From positions 1 through 61,264 of the forward strand of contig NZ_JAUSLT010000068.1 of assembly GCF_030646015.1 (NCBI RefSeq): a stretch of DNA of 61,264 nucleotides, read 5' to 3'. The stretch's first letter is position 1. Each line of letters opens with the position of its first letter. The translations under genes and the position numbers were made by a program. Below, piece by piece: positions 1 through 9,880 of the stretch. The stretch is from Bradyrhizobium sp. GTDB taxonomy: Bacteria; Pseudomonadota; Alphaproteobacteria; Rhizobiales; Xanthobacteraceae. The notes beneath the pieces were generated by a model. That model ran no database searches. It saw only the letters and a list, made by a program, of their open reading frames with translations, and was not told the DNA's origin.

Positions 1-1282
1 CCTGATGCACGCCATGGCCGAGCTCATGGGCGAGCGTCATCACGTCGCGCGGCTTGCCCTGATAGTTCATCAGCACGTAAGGGTGCGCCGACGGCGTGGT
101 CGGATGCGAGAAGGCGCCCGGCGCCTTGCCGGGCCGCACCGGCGCATCGATCCAGCGATCGGTGAAAAACCGCTCGGCGATATCGGCCATTTCCGGCGAG
201 AAGCCGCGGTAGGCCGACAGTACCATGTGCCTCGCCTCGGGCCAGTCGATCGTGCCGGTGGCGGCAAACGGCAGCGGCGCATTGCGGTCCCAATGTGCCA
301 GTTTCTTCTTTTTGAACCAGCCGGCCTTGAGCTGATAATAGCGATGCGACAGTTTTGGGTAGGCAGCGCGCACCGAACTGACCAGCGCATCGACCACCTC
401 GCGCTCGACGCGGTTGTTCAGGTGACGCGAATCCGCGACATCGGCAAAGCCGCGCCAGCGGTCGGAAATTTCCTTGTCCTTGGCCAGCGTGTTGGTGATC
501 AGCGCGAAGGTTCGCTCATTGGCCTTGAAGGTTTTCGCCAGCGCCTGCCCTGCCGCCTTGCGCTTTTCGGGCGCGCGGTCCTGCAGCAGGTTCAGCGTCG
601 GCTCGATCGCGAGGTCCTTGCCCGCGACCCTGAAGCGCAGGCCTGAGATGGTCTGGTCGAACAGCCGGTTGAAGGCACCGTAACCTGTCTGGGATTTCTC
701 ATGAAACAGCTGCTCGAGGCGATCCTCCAGCTGATACGGCTTTTCCTTGCGCAGATCCTCCAGCCACGGGCGATAATGCGCCAGTTCCGGCACAGCCATC
801 GCGCGTTCGATCACCGCATCGTCGACGCGATTGAGTTCGAGCGCGAAGAACAACAGATGCACCGACGCATTGGTCAGCCGCTCCGAGACGTCGCCGTAGA
901 ATTTGGTGATCGCGGGATCGACGCTGTCACCGGCGTGAACCAGCCCGGCAAAGGATCCAAGACGCCCGGCGACATCGTCGATCGCCTCGTAGCGCCTGAC
1001 CGCCTCGGCGAGCCATACGCCGCCGCCTTCGCCGGCGGTTCGTTCCGCGAGCTTGCCCTTGTAGTCCGTCTCAAACGCGACACACTCGGCATCCATCCTT
1101 TGCAGGTCGCGGGTGATTTCCGGCGCGTCGATCCCGGTATAGAGATCGGCCAGATTCCATTCCGGAAGTCTTGGCGTTGACGACCTGCCGGATGCCTTGC
1201 GATTCGCCTTCGTGGTGGCTCCCCTGCTCGGCCCTGGTTTACGGGATGTCTTGGCACGGGAAAGCGCGGTCTTGGTCGGCAT
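1..1282 (-). CDS. pepF: M3 family oligoendopeptidase (PepF-like), 3' part outside window
   Basis: Zinc metallopeptidase that cleaves short peptides in the cytoplasm. The frame read leftward from an ATG at 1282 is open to the window edge (about 427 residues). The N-terminus is Lys/Arg-rich and low complexity, followed by the helical M3 recognition region. Near the edge the protein has the zinc motif HELGHGVHQ, where HExxH supplies two zinc ligands and the catalytic Glu. The third zinc ligand and the C-terminus lie beyond position 1. The motif plus upstream text such as EWNLADLY is characteristic of the PepF/M3 family of alphaproteobacteria. The first residues of the start are uncertain because a second ATG lies 4 bases upstream in another frame. 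It is probably a stand-alone gene; the neighbour at 1310 is on the same strand but unrelated. Confidence 0.88.
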   Translation of the reverse strand, partial: MPTKTALSRAKTSRKPGPSRGATTKANRKASGRSSTPRLPEWNLADLYTGIDAPEITRDLQRMDAECVAFETDYKGKLAERTAGEGGGVWLAEAVRRYEAIDDVAGRLGSFAGLVHAGDSVDPAITKFYGDVSERLTNASVHLLFFALELNRVDDAVIERAMAVPELAHYRPWLEDLRKEKPYQLEDRLEQLFHEKSQTGYGAFNRLFDQTISGLRFRVAGKDLAIEPTLNLLQDRAPEKRKAAGQALAKTFKANERTFALITNTLAKDKEISDRWRGFADVADSRHLNNRVEREVVDALVSSVRAAYPKLSHRYYQLKAGWFKKKKLAHWDRNAPLPFAATGTIDWPEARHMVLSAYRGFSPEMADIAERFFTDRWIDAPVRPGKAPGAFSHPTTPSAHPYVLMNYQGKPRDVMTLAHELGHGVHQ

Positions 1283-1309
1283 GCATACTTTCAGGGTTGG
1301 CGTGGACGA

Positions 1310-1756
1310 TCAGGCGAAAACGGCAAGTTGCGGCGCTACATGGACGAGCAGTTCCTCACCCTCGATGAGCAGTGGTTCGATCTTTTCCTGGACCGTGTGC
1401 CGAACCGTAAACGACAACAGCACCAGACGTGCGACAAGCGACCAACTGCGGGAACTCATTGCCGCCCTTGCATGCTGCGCAACCAAAGGCAGGCTTCGGT
1501 GTTCGAACAGGAGCCGGCCCGATCCATCCTCGAGAATGTAGCGCCCGCCGATCCGCGACACGCACAATTCGCAAGCCTGATCCGGCAGCGAATCCAGCAG
1601 ATAGAACTGGGCGTCGCCGCTTTCGGTCGCGCCGGTTTCCCATTCGCGACCGTTCGCCGGCGCGAGCGCGGCGCTCAATGCCACGACGATGGTGTTGAGT
1701 TCGCTTTCGCTCCACACGCCGGTGGCCGGTTTGCGCTCGAACGCAACTACACTCAT
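1310..1756 (-). CDS. hypothetical protein, translationally coupled to XRE regulator
   Basis: Unrecognised protein of 148 residues. The N-terminal half is acidic and mixed alpha/beta in character, with two cysteines in the motif CELC. The C-terminal half has a hydrophobic helix around residues 100-115 followed by a Leu/Glu-rich stretch, so membrane association is possible but not clear. Its start codon overlaps the stop codon of the upstream XRE gene (ATGA overlap at 1753-1756). That places both in one operon and suggests that the pair works together, for example as regulator and effector. No domain could be assigned. Confidence 0.6.
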   Translation of the reverse strand: MSVVAFERKPATGVWSESELNTIVVALSAALAPANGREWETGATESGDAQFYLLDSLPDQACELCVSRIGGRYILEDGSGRLLFEHRSLPLVAQHARAAMSSRSWSLVARLVLLSFTVRHTVQEKIEPLLIEGEELLVHVAPQLAVFA

Positions 1757-2085
1757 TTGCTTTCCGCTCCGAACAATAACCGGTGCAATTCCGGCTCGTA
1801 ATACATTAACAGATGCCTAGCGAAGGCGGCCTGTTCAATACCCAATTCGTTGGCCCATGCCCCCATGATTTCCGCTGGAACTCGACTGAACCCGTTCTCG
1901 ACCTGGGATATGAACGTGTAATATTTCAAGCCAAGACGTGCAGCGAGATCTGCCTGCGACAATTCGGCATCCGCCCTGCGCAACTTGAGCCAATCCCCAG
2001 CCAGTTTCCGCAACTGCCTGGCTTCCGGCACAGCCTTGCCCGGCGGCCGTCCAGCGAAAACATCTTGATGTTTTGCTCGTTTCAT
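1753..2085 (-). CDS. XRE family helix-turn-helix regulator
   Basis: DNA-binding protein of 110 residues. A Cro/C1-type helix-turn-helix spans about residues 28-88: the first helix begins near LRKLAGDWLKLRR, the second and recognition helices lie around LSQADLAARLGLKYYTFISQVE, and the segment ends in a C-terminal helix. It is the first gene of a two-gene operon with the 148-residue protein downstream. It is divergent from the small membrane protein at 2163. The shared 77-bp gap contains a perfect palindrome at 2116-2135 that could be its operator. A role as an autoregulator or an antitoxin-like partner is inferred from this arrangement only. Confidence 0.75.
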   Translation of the reverse strand: MKRAKHQDVFAGRPPGKAVPEARQLRKLAGDWLKLRRADAELSQADLAARLGLKYYTFISQVENGFSRVPAEIMGAWANELGIEQAAFARHLLMYYEPELHRLLFGAESK

Positions 2086-2115
2086 GATTACTAAACTATC
2101 TGAGTTGAATTACAG

Positions 2116-2135
2116 GGTAGGTGATGTTACCTACC
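2116..2135. promoter_or_regulatory. palindrome in divergent promoter region (candidate XRE operator)
   Basis: GGTAGGT-GATGTT-ACCTACC, two exact 7-bp arms around a 6-bp spacer. It lies between the divergent XRE gene (start 2085) and membrane protein gene (start 2163), where an autoregulatory operator would be expected. No binding data can be derived from the sequence. Confidence 0.45.
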
Positions 2136-2162
2136 ACAATCTCAGCTCGCGAATAAGAACAA

Positions 2163-2504
2163 ATGGTTTTCTTAGACCGCAGTCAGATTGTTCAAACGAG
2201 TCCCCGGCCGCCCTTGGCCCGCGGCAAGGAGTTGTTTGCCGGCATCCTGCTCGTGGCGCTGATCGCGAGCGTGGGAATCCGGAACGTGGTGCCGGTGGAT
2301 GCTCTGGCGCCGGCAATCGTCACACTCTTCTTTGCCGTTGCCGCAATGACAGCCGGGTTCGCGTTGCTGTGCCGGGGCGATCGGTTCCGCATCATGTGGT
2401 TCGACCTCGCCGGAAGCCTGACCTTCATCGGCGTTGTCTTCTCCGTTCTGATCGAGCCGGACCAGATGGTCAGGCTTTTCACTCTCTCGGATCAACCTGA
2501 ATAA
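2163..2504 (+). CDS. small integral membrane protein, unknown function
   Basis: A 113-residue protein with three predicted membrane helices, at about residues 24-42, 48-68 and 80-100. A short basic/polar N-terminus precedes them and the C-terminal tail ends in TLSDQPE. I recognise no family. It reads away from the XRE operon and is closed by a good intrinsic terminator at 2519-2545, so it is probably monocistronic. The start is the first ATG after the palindrome. The Shine-Dalgarno match is weak. Confidence 0.6.
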   Translation: MVFLDRSQIVQTSPRPPLARGKELFAGILLVALIASVGIRNVVPVDALAPAIVTLFFAVAAMTAGFALLCRGDRFRIMWFDLAGSLTFIGVVFSVLIEPDQMVRLFTLSDQPE

Positions 2505-2518
2505 CGGGAACGCATTTT

Positions 2519-2545
2519 GCGCAGTCTGACTGCGTCGTTTTTTTC
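2519..2545 (+). terminator. intrinsic terminator after the small membrane protein gene
   Basis: A GC-rich hairpin (CGCAGT-CTG-ACTGCG) followed by a run of T residues at 2538-2544, 15 bases after the stop codon at 2504. Confidence 0.7.
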
Positions 2546-2571
2546 TGCGCGTCCAAGCCCGGGCCCCTCTG

Positions 2572-2589
2572 GCAGTTCAAGCGAACTGC
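2572..2589. promoter_or_regulatory. inverted repeat upstream of terC-like gene
   Basis: GCAGTTC-AAGC-GAACTGC, perfect 7-bp arms ending 33 bases before the chosen start at 2623. It could be an operator or an mRNA leader hairpin. I looked for the yybP-ykoY manganese riboswitch often found before TerC genes and did not see its conserved elements. Confidence 0.35.
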
Positions 2590-2622
2590 GATGTCGGATT
2601 GGACTTCAACGGAGTGGCCCGC

Positions 2623-3261
2623 ATGCTGGAATTAATCTCTTCGGAATCCCTGACAGCGCTTTTCCAGGTCGTGATGATCGACTTGGTGCTTGCCGGTGAT
2701 AATGCGATCGTCATCGGGCTTGCAGCCGCAGGTCTCCCCGAGGGTCAGCGCAAGAAGGCGATCCTTATTGGCATATTGGCCGCCACGATCCTGCGCATTG
2801 GCTTTGCATCGATCACGGTTCAACTCCTGCAGATCATCGGACTGCTGCTCGCCGGCGGGGTCCTGCTGCTGTGGGTATGCTGGAAGATGTGGCGCGAGTT
2901 GCATGTCTCATATCATCAGCCCAAAACGCAGAGTCTTTCGTCGGCAAGTACGATGGATACATCTGTCGGGAGCCATGAAAAGACACTTCGTCAAGCCGTA
3001 TGGCAAATTACCATTGCTGACGTCTCGATGTCGCTGGACAACGTCCTCGCGGTCGCGGGCGCGGCGCGCGAGCATCCGACGATACTGATATTCGGCCTGG
3101 CCCTCTCCATCGCACTGATGGGGTTCGCCGCCAACTTCATTGCCCGGCTTCTGGAAAAGCACCGCTGGGTGGCTTACGTCGGCCTTCTGATCATCCTCTA
3201 TGTAGCTATCGACATGTGCTACCGCGGCGTGCGGGAGGTTTGGCCACACCTCACCGCGTAG
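2623..3261 (+). CDS. TerC/YjbE family integral membrane protein
   Basis: Multi-spanning membrane protein of the TerC family, which is linked to metal-ion (mainly manganese) export or tolerance. It has about seven hydrophobic segments. The family signature appears twice: VVMIDLVLAGDNAIVIGLAA near the N-terminus and ADVSMSLDNVLAVAGAA in the second half, whose acidic and Asn residues are thought to form the ion site. A hydrophilic loop of about 35 residues separates the halves. I chose the ATG at 2623 because GGAG at 2611-2614 is well spaced for it. A TTG at 2599 would add eight residues. There is no operon partner: the upstream gene is terminated, and a CtrA-type box and the next promoter follow. 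Confidence 0.88.
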   Translation: MLELISSESLTALFQVVMIDLVLAGDNAIVIGLAAAGLPEGQRKKAILIGILAATILRIGFASITVQLLQIIGLLLAGGVLLLWVCWKMWRELHVSYHQPKTQSLSSASTMDTSVGSHEKTLRQAVWQITIADVSMSLDNVLAVAGAAREHPTILIFGLALSIALMGFAANFIARLLEKHRWVAYVGLLIILYVAIDMCYRGVREVWPHLTA

Positions 3262-3292
3262 CCTTTGCCCCAACGATGCCGTCCCCCAACGA

Positions 3293-3307
3293 TTAAGCAG
3301 GCGTTAA
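3293..3307 (+). promoter_or_regulatory. CtrA-type box before NtrC-family response regulator
   Basis: TTAA-GCAGGCG-TTAA, an exact TTAA-N7-TTAA match, 55 bases upstream of the start at 3363. This is the full-site form bound by the cell-cycle regulator CtrA in alphaproteobacteria. The match is visible; binding is inferred. Confidence 0.5.
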
Positions 3308-3362
3308 TCGGCATCGGCGAGAGTGCCCCGAATCGAGACAGCGTAACGTGCGGGGAAAAGCC

Positions 3363-4877
<1,515 letters not shown>

Positions 4878-5290
4878 ACGGGAGTTGGATTGTGGCGATC
4901 CGGTGTCCGCGATGCCAAGACCGCAGACATCGCTGTTCCGGAACATTTGAACCGTTGCTTGGCGGTGACAGACAAAAGGCAAAGAGCGTGGCAAAAGCGC
5001 GCAATTCATTGCCAATGGGGTGCTTTGAAGTCAGTTTCTCGTGAGTTGCCCCGCGTGGCGCTGGCCGCTTCAAGGGGGCGCATGTACCGTCTGCGTATGA
5101 ATCGTTGCGTGCAGGCGTAGCAACACTGGAGAGATCCGGAATGCGTTCAGAAACGAACCAATGACGTTGCTGAATGTTGCTTCCGAACAACAAGGCCGGC
5201 GCTTTAGCGAAGCTGTACGGAACGAATGCCGTACCGGAATTTTCAAGAACTGTTCCAATGCCGGGGCAGTTTCGCCCAAGGGGTGTGACG
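4878..5290. other. 413-bp intergenic region, no gene seen
   Basis: No open frame here has convincing coding character. It presumably carries the promoter of the L,D-transpeptidase gene. A reading frame open upstream of that gene from 5174 is taken as leader because the signal peptide and ribosome site point to the ATG at 5291. Confidence 0.5.
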
Positions 5291-7387
5291 ATGCGTGACC
5301 GTTCGACCAACCGTGCTGGTTATGACCGCGTGCTGATGGCTGTCGCGGCGACCTTCCTCACGGTGTCCGCAACTTCGGCATTCGCGCAGGCCGGTCCGAC
5401 CCGCAGCAGCGCCGCGGAACTCGCGATCGAAGCGGCGATCCCGCGTCCCGAACCCGCCAACGTGCCGCCCCCGACCGCCAGCGATTTCAAGCTGGATTCC
5501 ACCGCGACGCTGCCCGACGCGGCGGAGCCCAGGACCGCGGAGCCTAAGACCGCGGCCGCGACGCCGGCGGAGAAAGCCGCCGAGCCCAAACCTGCCGATG
5601 TCGTCACCGCGCCCGCCGCCGCACCTCCGGCTGCTGCCACCGCAACGCCGGCTCCCGAGCCGGTCAAGGCCGCGAGCAGCGTCCCGGCGGCAGACCAGCC
5701 CGTCGCCGACAAGCTTCGTGAATTGATGGGCGCGAAAGCGTCGCGCTATTTCGATCGCAAGGGCGAACGGGCCGCGGTCGAGAAGTTTTATGCGGCACGC
5801 GAATTTGCCCCGCTGTGGACCCAAAGCGGCGCGGCGACCGCCAGCGCCAAGGGCGTCATCGCGCGGCTCAAGGATGCCGCCGCCGAAGGCCTGAACGCGG
5901 CCGATTATCCGGTGCCGGATTTCACCGCGGCGGCAACGCCCGACGCGCTCGCGGAAGCCGAACTGAAACTTACCGCCAGCATGCTGGACTACGCACGCCA
6001 GGCCCAGAGCAGCCGCATGCACTGGTCGCAGGTCTCGTACGACATCCTCTATCCCGAACACCCGACCGACCCCGCCGAAGTGCTGGCCAATGTCACGACC
6101 GCCAGGGACGCATCGGCCGCGCTCGAGAGCTACAATCCTCCGCACAAGCTCTACAAGAATTTGAAGGCCAAGCTGGCCGAACTGCGCGGCCAGGGCGAAG
6201 GACCGGTGATGCAGATCGCCGAAGGCGCGCCGCTCGCGTTCAAGGCCGCCACCAAGAAACAGCCGGCGGTGACGCCGGAAGATCCGCGGGTGCCGCAACT
6301 GCGCGCCAAGCTCGGCATCACCGAAAACCCCGACGACACCAAATACGACGCCAAGGTCGCCGCAGCGGTGCGCAAGTTCCAGGAAGGCGCCGACCTCAAG
6401 CCGACCGGCGTGCTCGACGACCGGACCGTCAAGGCCATCAACAGCCCGAAGCGTGACCGCCAGATCGACACCGTGATCGTCAACATGGAGCGCCTGCGCT
6501 GGCTGCCGCGCCAGCTCGGCGCGCCGGCGCTCAACAATGCCTACGTGATCCTCAATGTGCCCGACTTCACGCTCAAGGTGATGCAGGGCGGCGGCGAGGT
6601 CTGGACCACCCGCGTGGTGACCGGCAAGCCGGGCAACCACGCCACGCCGATGCTGACCGAGACGATGAAGTTCATCACCGTCAATCCGACCTGGAACGTG
6701 CCGCCGTCGATCATCTACAACGAATACCTGCCGGCGCTGCAGCAGGATCCGACCGTGCTGCAACGCATGGGCCTGAAGATGGAACGCGCGCGTGATGGCA
6801 GCATCCGCATTTCGCAGCCGCCCGGCGAAGCCAATGCGCTCGGCCGCATTCGTTTCAACTTCCCGAACAAGTTCCTGGTCTATCAGCACGATACCCCGGA
6901 CAAGCATCTGTTCGCCAAGGAAGAGCGCGCCTTCAGCCACGGCTGCATGCGGGTGCAAAATCCGGATCAGTACGCCTCGACGTTGCTCAACATCGTGATG
7001 CCGAATGAAAAATACACCCCGGAGAGAATCCGCGGCATGTATGGCCGCGGCGAGACCAACCTCAATTTCTCGACCCCGGTCCCGGTCCACATCACCTATC
7101 AGACGGCGTTCGTGGACGACGCCGGCAAGCTGCAATTCCGCAAGGATGTCTACGGCCGCGACGCCAAGATGATGCCGCTGCTCAAGAACAACGGGACCAG
7201 GGATCTGGAGAACGTCGTCGCCCACGCCAATCCGAGCTATGGCCGGCCGAGCGGCTCGTCGCTGCCCTCCAACGTCGCCTTCAACGACAATTCCGGCCCT
7301 TCGTTCTTCGAGCGGCTGTTCGGCGGCGCGGCGACACCCCCCGCCCCCGTCGGCCGGCAGCAGCAGCGTCGGGTGATCACCCGTTAA
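5291..7387 (+). CDS. L,D-transpeptidase, YcbB-like, with peptidoglycan-binding domain
   Basis: Periplasmic enzyme that forms 3-3 crosslinks in peptidoglycan. The protein is 698 residues from the ATG at 5291, which has AAGGGG 8 bases upstream. A signal peptide (residues 1-33, ending AFAQA) leads to a Pro/Ala/Lys-rich linker of about 120 residues. Next come the family's N-terminal scaffold domain (from LRELMGAKASRYF), a PG_binding_1 helical domain (LRAKLGITENP to LDDRTVKAIN) and the YkuD catalytic domain (from YVILNVPDFTLKVM). The catalytic motif AFSHGCMRV contains the nucleophile Cys552. The C-terminal tail is Gly/Ser/Pro-rich and ends in a basic QQQRR cluster. This is the long YcbB architecture with the substrate-capping loop, not the short ErfK type. 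It pairs functionally with the DUF882 protein downstream. Confidence 0.92.
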   Translation: MRDRSTNRAGYDRVLMAVAATFLTVSATSAFAQAGPTRSSAAELAIEAAIPRPEPANVPPPTASDFKLDSTATLPDAAEPRTAEPKTAAATPAEKAAEPKPADVVTAPAAAPPAAATATPAPEPVKAASSVPAADQPVADKLRELMGAKASRYFDRKGERAAVEKFYAAREFAPLWTQSGAATASAKGVIARLKDAAAEGLNAADYPVPDFTAAATPDALAEAELKLTASMLDYARQAQSSRMHWSQVSYDILYPEHPTDPAEVLANVTTARDASAALESYNPPHKLYKNLKAKLAELRGQGEGPVMQIAEGAPLAFKAATKKQPAVTPEDPRVPQLRAKLGITENPDDTKYDAKVAAAVRKFQEGADLKPTGVLDDRTVKAINSPKRDRQIDTVIVNMERLRWLPRQLGAPALNNAYVILNVPDFTLKVMQGGGEVWTTRVVTGKPGNHATPMLTETMKFITVNPTWNVPPSIIYNEYLPALQQDPTVLQRMGLKMERARDGSIRISQPPGEANALGRIRFNFPNKFLVYQHDTPDKHLFAKEERAFSHGCMRVQNPDQYASTLLNIVMPNEKYTPERIRGMYGRGETNLNFSTPVPVHITYQTAFVDDAGKLQFRKDVYGRDAKMMPLLKNNGTRDLENVVAHANPSYGRPSGSSLPSNVAFNDNSGPSFFERLFGGAATPPAPVGRQQQRRVITR

Positions 7388-7429
7388 TTCCCGGATTTCG
7401 CCGGTTTGAGTAAATTCTGGAACAATATC

Positions 7430-7458
7430 AACGATCTCGTCTGATGGGCGAGATCGTT
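7430..7458 (+). terminator. hairpin after L,D-transpeptidase gene
   Basis: Perfect 10-bp arms AACGATCTCG / CGAGATCGTT around a 9-base loop, 42 bases after the stop. Only a short T-run follows, so termination may be weak or Rho-assisted. Confidence 0.5.
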
Positions 7459-7574
7459 TACGTTAACCATTCTCCACCCCGATTAAAGCTGCGGGCACTT
7501 TTTCGCCACACTCGACGGGTTAGGTTATGCCTACTTGGGGGGTGGGACTAAAATCTCAAATAACCCACCCAGCG

Positions 7575-7589
7575 TTAAGTCTGCATTAA
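7575..7589 (+). promoter_or_regulatory. CtrA-type box before DUF882 gene
   Basis: TTAA-GTCTGCA-TTAA followed by CC, an exact TTAA-N7-TTAA(CC) full site in the 268-bp gap upstream of the DUF882 gene. CtrA control of this cell-wall gene is inferred. Confidence 0.5.
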
Positions 7590-7622
7590 CCCTCTTTCGC
7601 CACATGGGGTAGCGAAAGGGTT
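7588..7622 (+). promoter_or_regulatory. leader hairpin upstream of DUF882 gene
   Basis: AACCC-TTTCGC pairs with GCGAAA-GGGTT. This gives 11 pairs with a two-base bulge and an 11-base loop containing an ATG. It overlaps the end of the CtrA-type box and stops about 30 bases before the start codon, so it may be a 5' UTR structure or a second operator. Confidence 0.35.
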
Positions 7623-7655
7623 CCTCGTTCGGTTGTCCTCTGGGTGGGCTCATAC

Positions 7656-9251
7656 GTGCTGTCTGGTTTCGCACGCCAATTCAACTCGCTGTCGTTCCCG
7701 AAAGCCGGCTGTCACGCCGGCCTGACATGCTTGTTGCTGCTGGCCGGCGCCGGCGCTGTCCAGGACGCGACCGCGCTGAATGAAACCCGCACCCTCTCGT
7801 TCCACCACACCCATTCCGATGAAGCTGTCACCGTCACCTTCAAGCGCGACGGGCGCTATGACGAAGAAGCGCTGAAGAAACTCAATCACTTCCTCCGCGA
7901 CTGGCGCAGCCAGGAACAGACCACGATGGACCGTCGGCTGTTCGACATCCTCTGGGAAGTCTACCGCGACGTCGACGGCAAGAAGCCCATCAACATCATC
8001 TCCTCCTACCGCTCCCCCGCCACCAACTCGATGCTCCGCCGCCGCTCCTCGGGAGTGGCCCGCAACAGCCAGCACGTGCTCGGCCACGCCATCGATTTCT
8101 TCATTCCGGAAGTGCCGCTCGAGCAGGTCCGCACCGCCGGGCTTCGCCTGCAGCGCGGCGGCGTCGGGTTCTATCCAACCTCCGGATCGCCGTTCGTCCA
8201 CCTCGATACCGGCAGCATCCGGCACTGGCCGCGCATGAACCACGACCAGCTGGCCCGGGTGTTTCCCGACGGCCGCACCGTGCATGTTCCTTCCAACGGC
8301 AAGCCGCTCAAGGGCTATGAACTGGCGCTGGCCGACATCGAAAAGCGTGGAACCGGCGATGAAGTCTCCGGCAAGAGCAAGCCCGGCCTGTTCGCCGCCT
8401 TGTTCCGGAGCAAGTCGAACGACGAGGATGACGAGGGCGCCAGCGCCCCCGCCGTCCGCGGAAAGCCTTCGCCTGTTAGCGTGATGGCCGCAGCCGCGCC
8501 CGCCAAGTCCGCTGAAAAGTCCGCCGACCCGGTTCCGATGCCGCGCGCAAAGCCTGTCGGTTCGACGTTCCAGCTGGCCTCGGCCGACGCCCAGATCGCA
8601 CAGCCCTCAAAGCCGAAGCAGGCCGCCGCGGCTGACAAGGGCGAAGCCAAGCCGCAGACGCCGGCCGACATCATCAATGCCCGCGGCTTCTGGGATGCCG
8701 CGCCGAAGCAGGCCACGCCGGCACAGATCGCCGCCATCAGCGCCCGCAACGCCGTCAATTCAGCCGATCCGCAGGCGACCGCCAGCGTCACCGAAGCCTT
8801 CAAGAAGGCGCTGGCCTACGCGCCGGCGGCCTCCTCGCCGGTCGACCGCGCCAATATCGTCGCAGCCAGCGCGCCGATCCCCCGCAGCGCCCGCCCGGCC
8901 CGCAACCCGCTGGTCGCCCCGACGATCGATACGGTGGTCGCCAAGGGACCGCAGGGCCAGCCGAGCGTGGTTGCGACCGCGACCCGAATGGCCGCTGCCA
9001 AGGGCAATAATGACGTCTGGATGCGGGTCATGATCCTGGCGCCAAGCGCCAGCACCTCGATGTCCGCGACCGTGCTCGGCGATTCCGACATGACCGTGAT
9101 GCGCGCCCATTTCGTCAAGCCGCAGGCCATCGTCGCGATGAGCTTCTCGGACGATCCGCAGCTGGGACTGATCTGCGACCGCTTTACCGGATCGGCCACC
9201 GCCAGGCTGGCTACCCAGTCGTTCGTGATGCGAACCGCCGCGCTGCGATAA
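7656..9251 (+). CDS. DUF882 family (peptidase M15-like) cell-wall protein
   Basis: Exported protein of about 530 residues. A hydrophobic signal segment (CLLLLAGAGAVQDATA) precedes the DUF882 domain (about residues 45-195). This domain is related to D-Ala-D-Ala carboxypeptidases of family M15 and has the zinc-site texts SSYRSPATNSML, SQHVLGHAIDFFI and FVHLDTG, whose His and Asp residues would bind zinc. The rest, about 300 residues, is low-complexity Ala/Pro/Lys-rich and lacks a recognisable domain until a short ordered C-terminus. Start choice is uncertain: GTG at 7656 has a G-rich site 7 bases upstream; GTG at 7644 is also open. A peptidoglycan-trimming role is inferred from the domain. Confidence 0.85.
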   Translation: MLSGFARQFNSLSFPKAGCHAGLTCLLLLAGAGAVQDATALNETRTLSFHHTHSDEAVTVTFKRDGRYDEEALKKLNHFLRDWRSQEQTTMDRRLFDILWEVYRDVDGKKPINIISSYRSPATNSMLRRRSSGVARNSQHVLGHAIDFFIPEVPLEQVRTAGLRLQRGGVGFYPTSGSPFVHLDTGSIRHWPRMNHDQLARVFPDGRTVHVPSNGKPLKGYELALADIEKRGTGDEVSGKSKPGLFAALFRSKSNDEDDEGASAPAVRGKPSPVSVMAAAAPAKSAEKSADPVPMPRAKPVGSTFQLASADAQIAQPSKPKQAAAADKGEAKPQTPADIINARGFWDAAPKQATPAQIAAISARNAVNSADPQATASVTEAFKKALAYAPAASSPVDRANIVAASAPIPRSARPARNPLVAPTIDTVVAKGPQGQPSVVATATRMAAAKGNNDVWMRVMILAPSASTSMSATVLGDSDMTVMRAHFVKPQAIVAMSFSDDPQLGLICDRFTGSATARLATQSFVMRTAALR

Positions 9252-9296
9252 GTTCGACTTAGCAGTCCTGTCGAGCACTCAAACGCTTCAACATAT

Positions 9297-9420
9297 TCGA
9301 TGTCGTCCTCGCGAACGCGAGGACCCATACGCCGTGCCCTCTCGTTGGAGCACGGCGTCAGATATCTCATGTCATTTACGAAGGCCGCGGATTATGGGCC
9401 CTGCGTTCGCAGGGGCGACG
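9297..9420. repeat. dispersed palindromic intergenic repeat (type E)
   Basis: Contains GCGAACGCGAGGACCCATA near the left end and TGGGCCCTGCGTTCGCAGGG near the right end, partly self-complementary, with an internal CCGTGC...GCACGG stem. A related element with the text GGGACCATA/TATGGGTCCC lies at 17120-17245. It sits between the convergent DUF882 and gapR genes. Confidence 0.55.
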
Positions 9421-9440
9421 AGCTGAGAGGCGTTGGCGCC

Positions 9441-9713
9441 TCACAGCATTCCCAGCGCCTGCAGGTAGGTTTCCAGGATGGTTTCTTCTTCCGCCCGCTC
9501 ATTGGCGTCCTGCTTGCGCATGCGCACGATGGTGCGCAGCGCCTTGACGTCGAAGCCGTTGCCCTTGGCCTCGGCATAGACGTCGCGGATATCGTCGGCG
9601 ATGGTCTTCTTTTCCTCTTCCAGCCGTTCGATGCGCTCGATGATGGCCTTGAGCTGGTCTTTGGCGAATTTGGTCGCGGGCTCGTCCTGGACGGCAGCGG
9701 CTGGGGTGGCCAT
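9441..9713 (-). CDS. gapR: GapR family nucleoid-associated protein (DUF2312)
   Basis: Small DNA-binding protein of 90 residues. The core is a long coiled-coil-forming helix ([31 protein letters not shown]) followed by [23 protein letters not shown], which is diagnostic of DUF2312. In Caulobacter, GapR of the same length binds AT-rich overtwisted DNA ahead of replication and transcription. ATG at 9713 has a good AGGAG 6 bases upstream; the longer frame to 9779 lacks one. It is transcribed alone, converging on DUF882. The family assignment is firm; the cellular role is carried over from the Caulobacter protein. Confidence 0.9.
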   Translation of the reverse strand: MATPAAAVQDEPATKFAKDQLKAIIERIERLEEEKKTIADDIRDVYAEAKGNGFDVKALRTIVRMRKQDANERAEEETILETYLQALGML

Positions 9714-9880
9714 CGGGTACTCCTGAATGAACTGATGTTGAGGTGTGAGAGAGCGCCGCACGCTTTCCACGCACCGCATTCCGGAATGACCCTCATGAGT
9801 GCGGTGGCTTGCGTCAAGGCAACATCGCGCTCATCCACAGCGCGCCCACAGGAGAAAGACCCCCGCATGCGCGTTCGGCC

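Noticed and set aside
2505..2622. yybP-ykoY manganese riboswitch before the TerC gene
   Set aside because: The conserved loop sequences of the riboswitch are absent; only a terminator and a simple inverted repeat are seen.
5174..5290. Upstream in-frame extension of the L,D-transpeptidase gene
   Set aside because: The signal peptide and AAGGGG site fit the ATG at 5291; the extension has no export signal or ribosome site.
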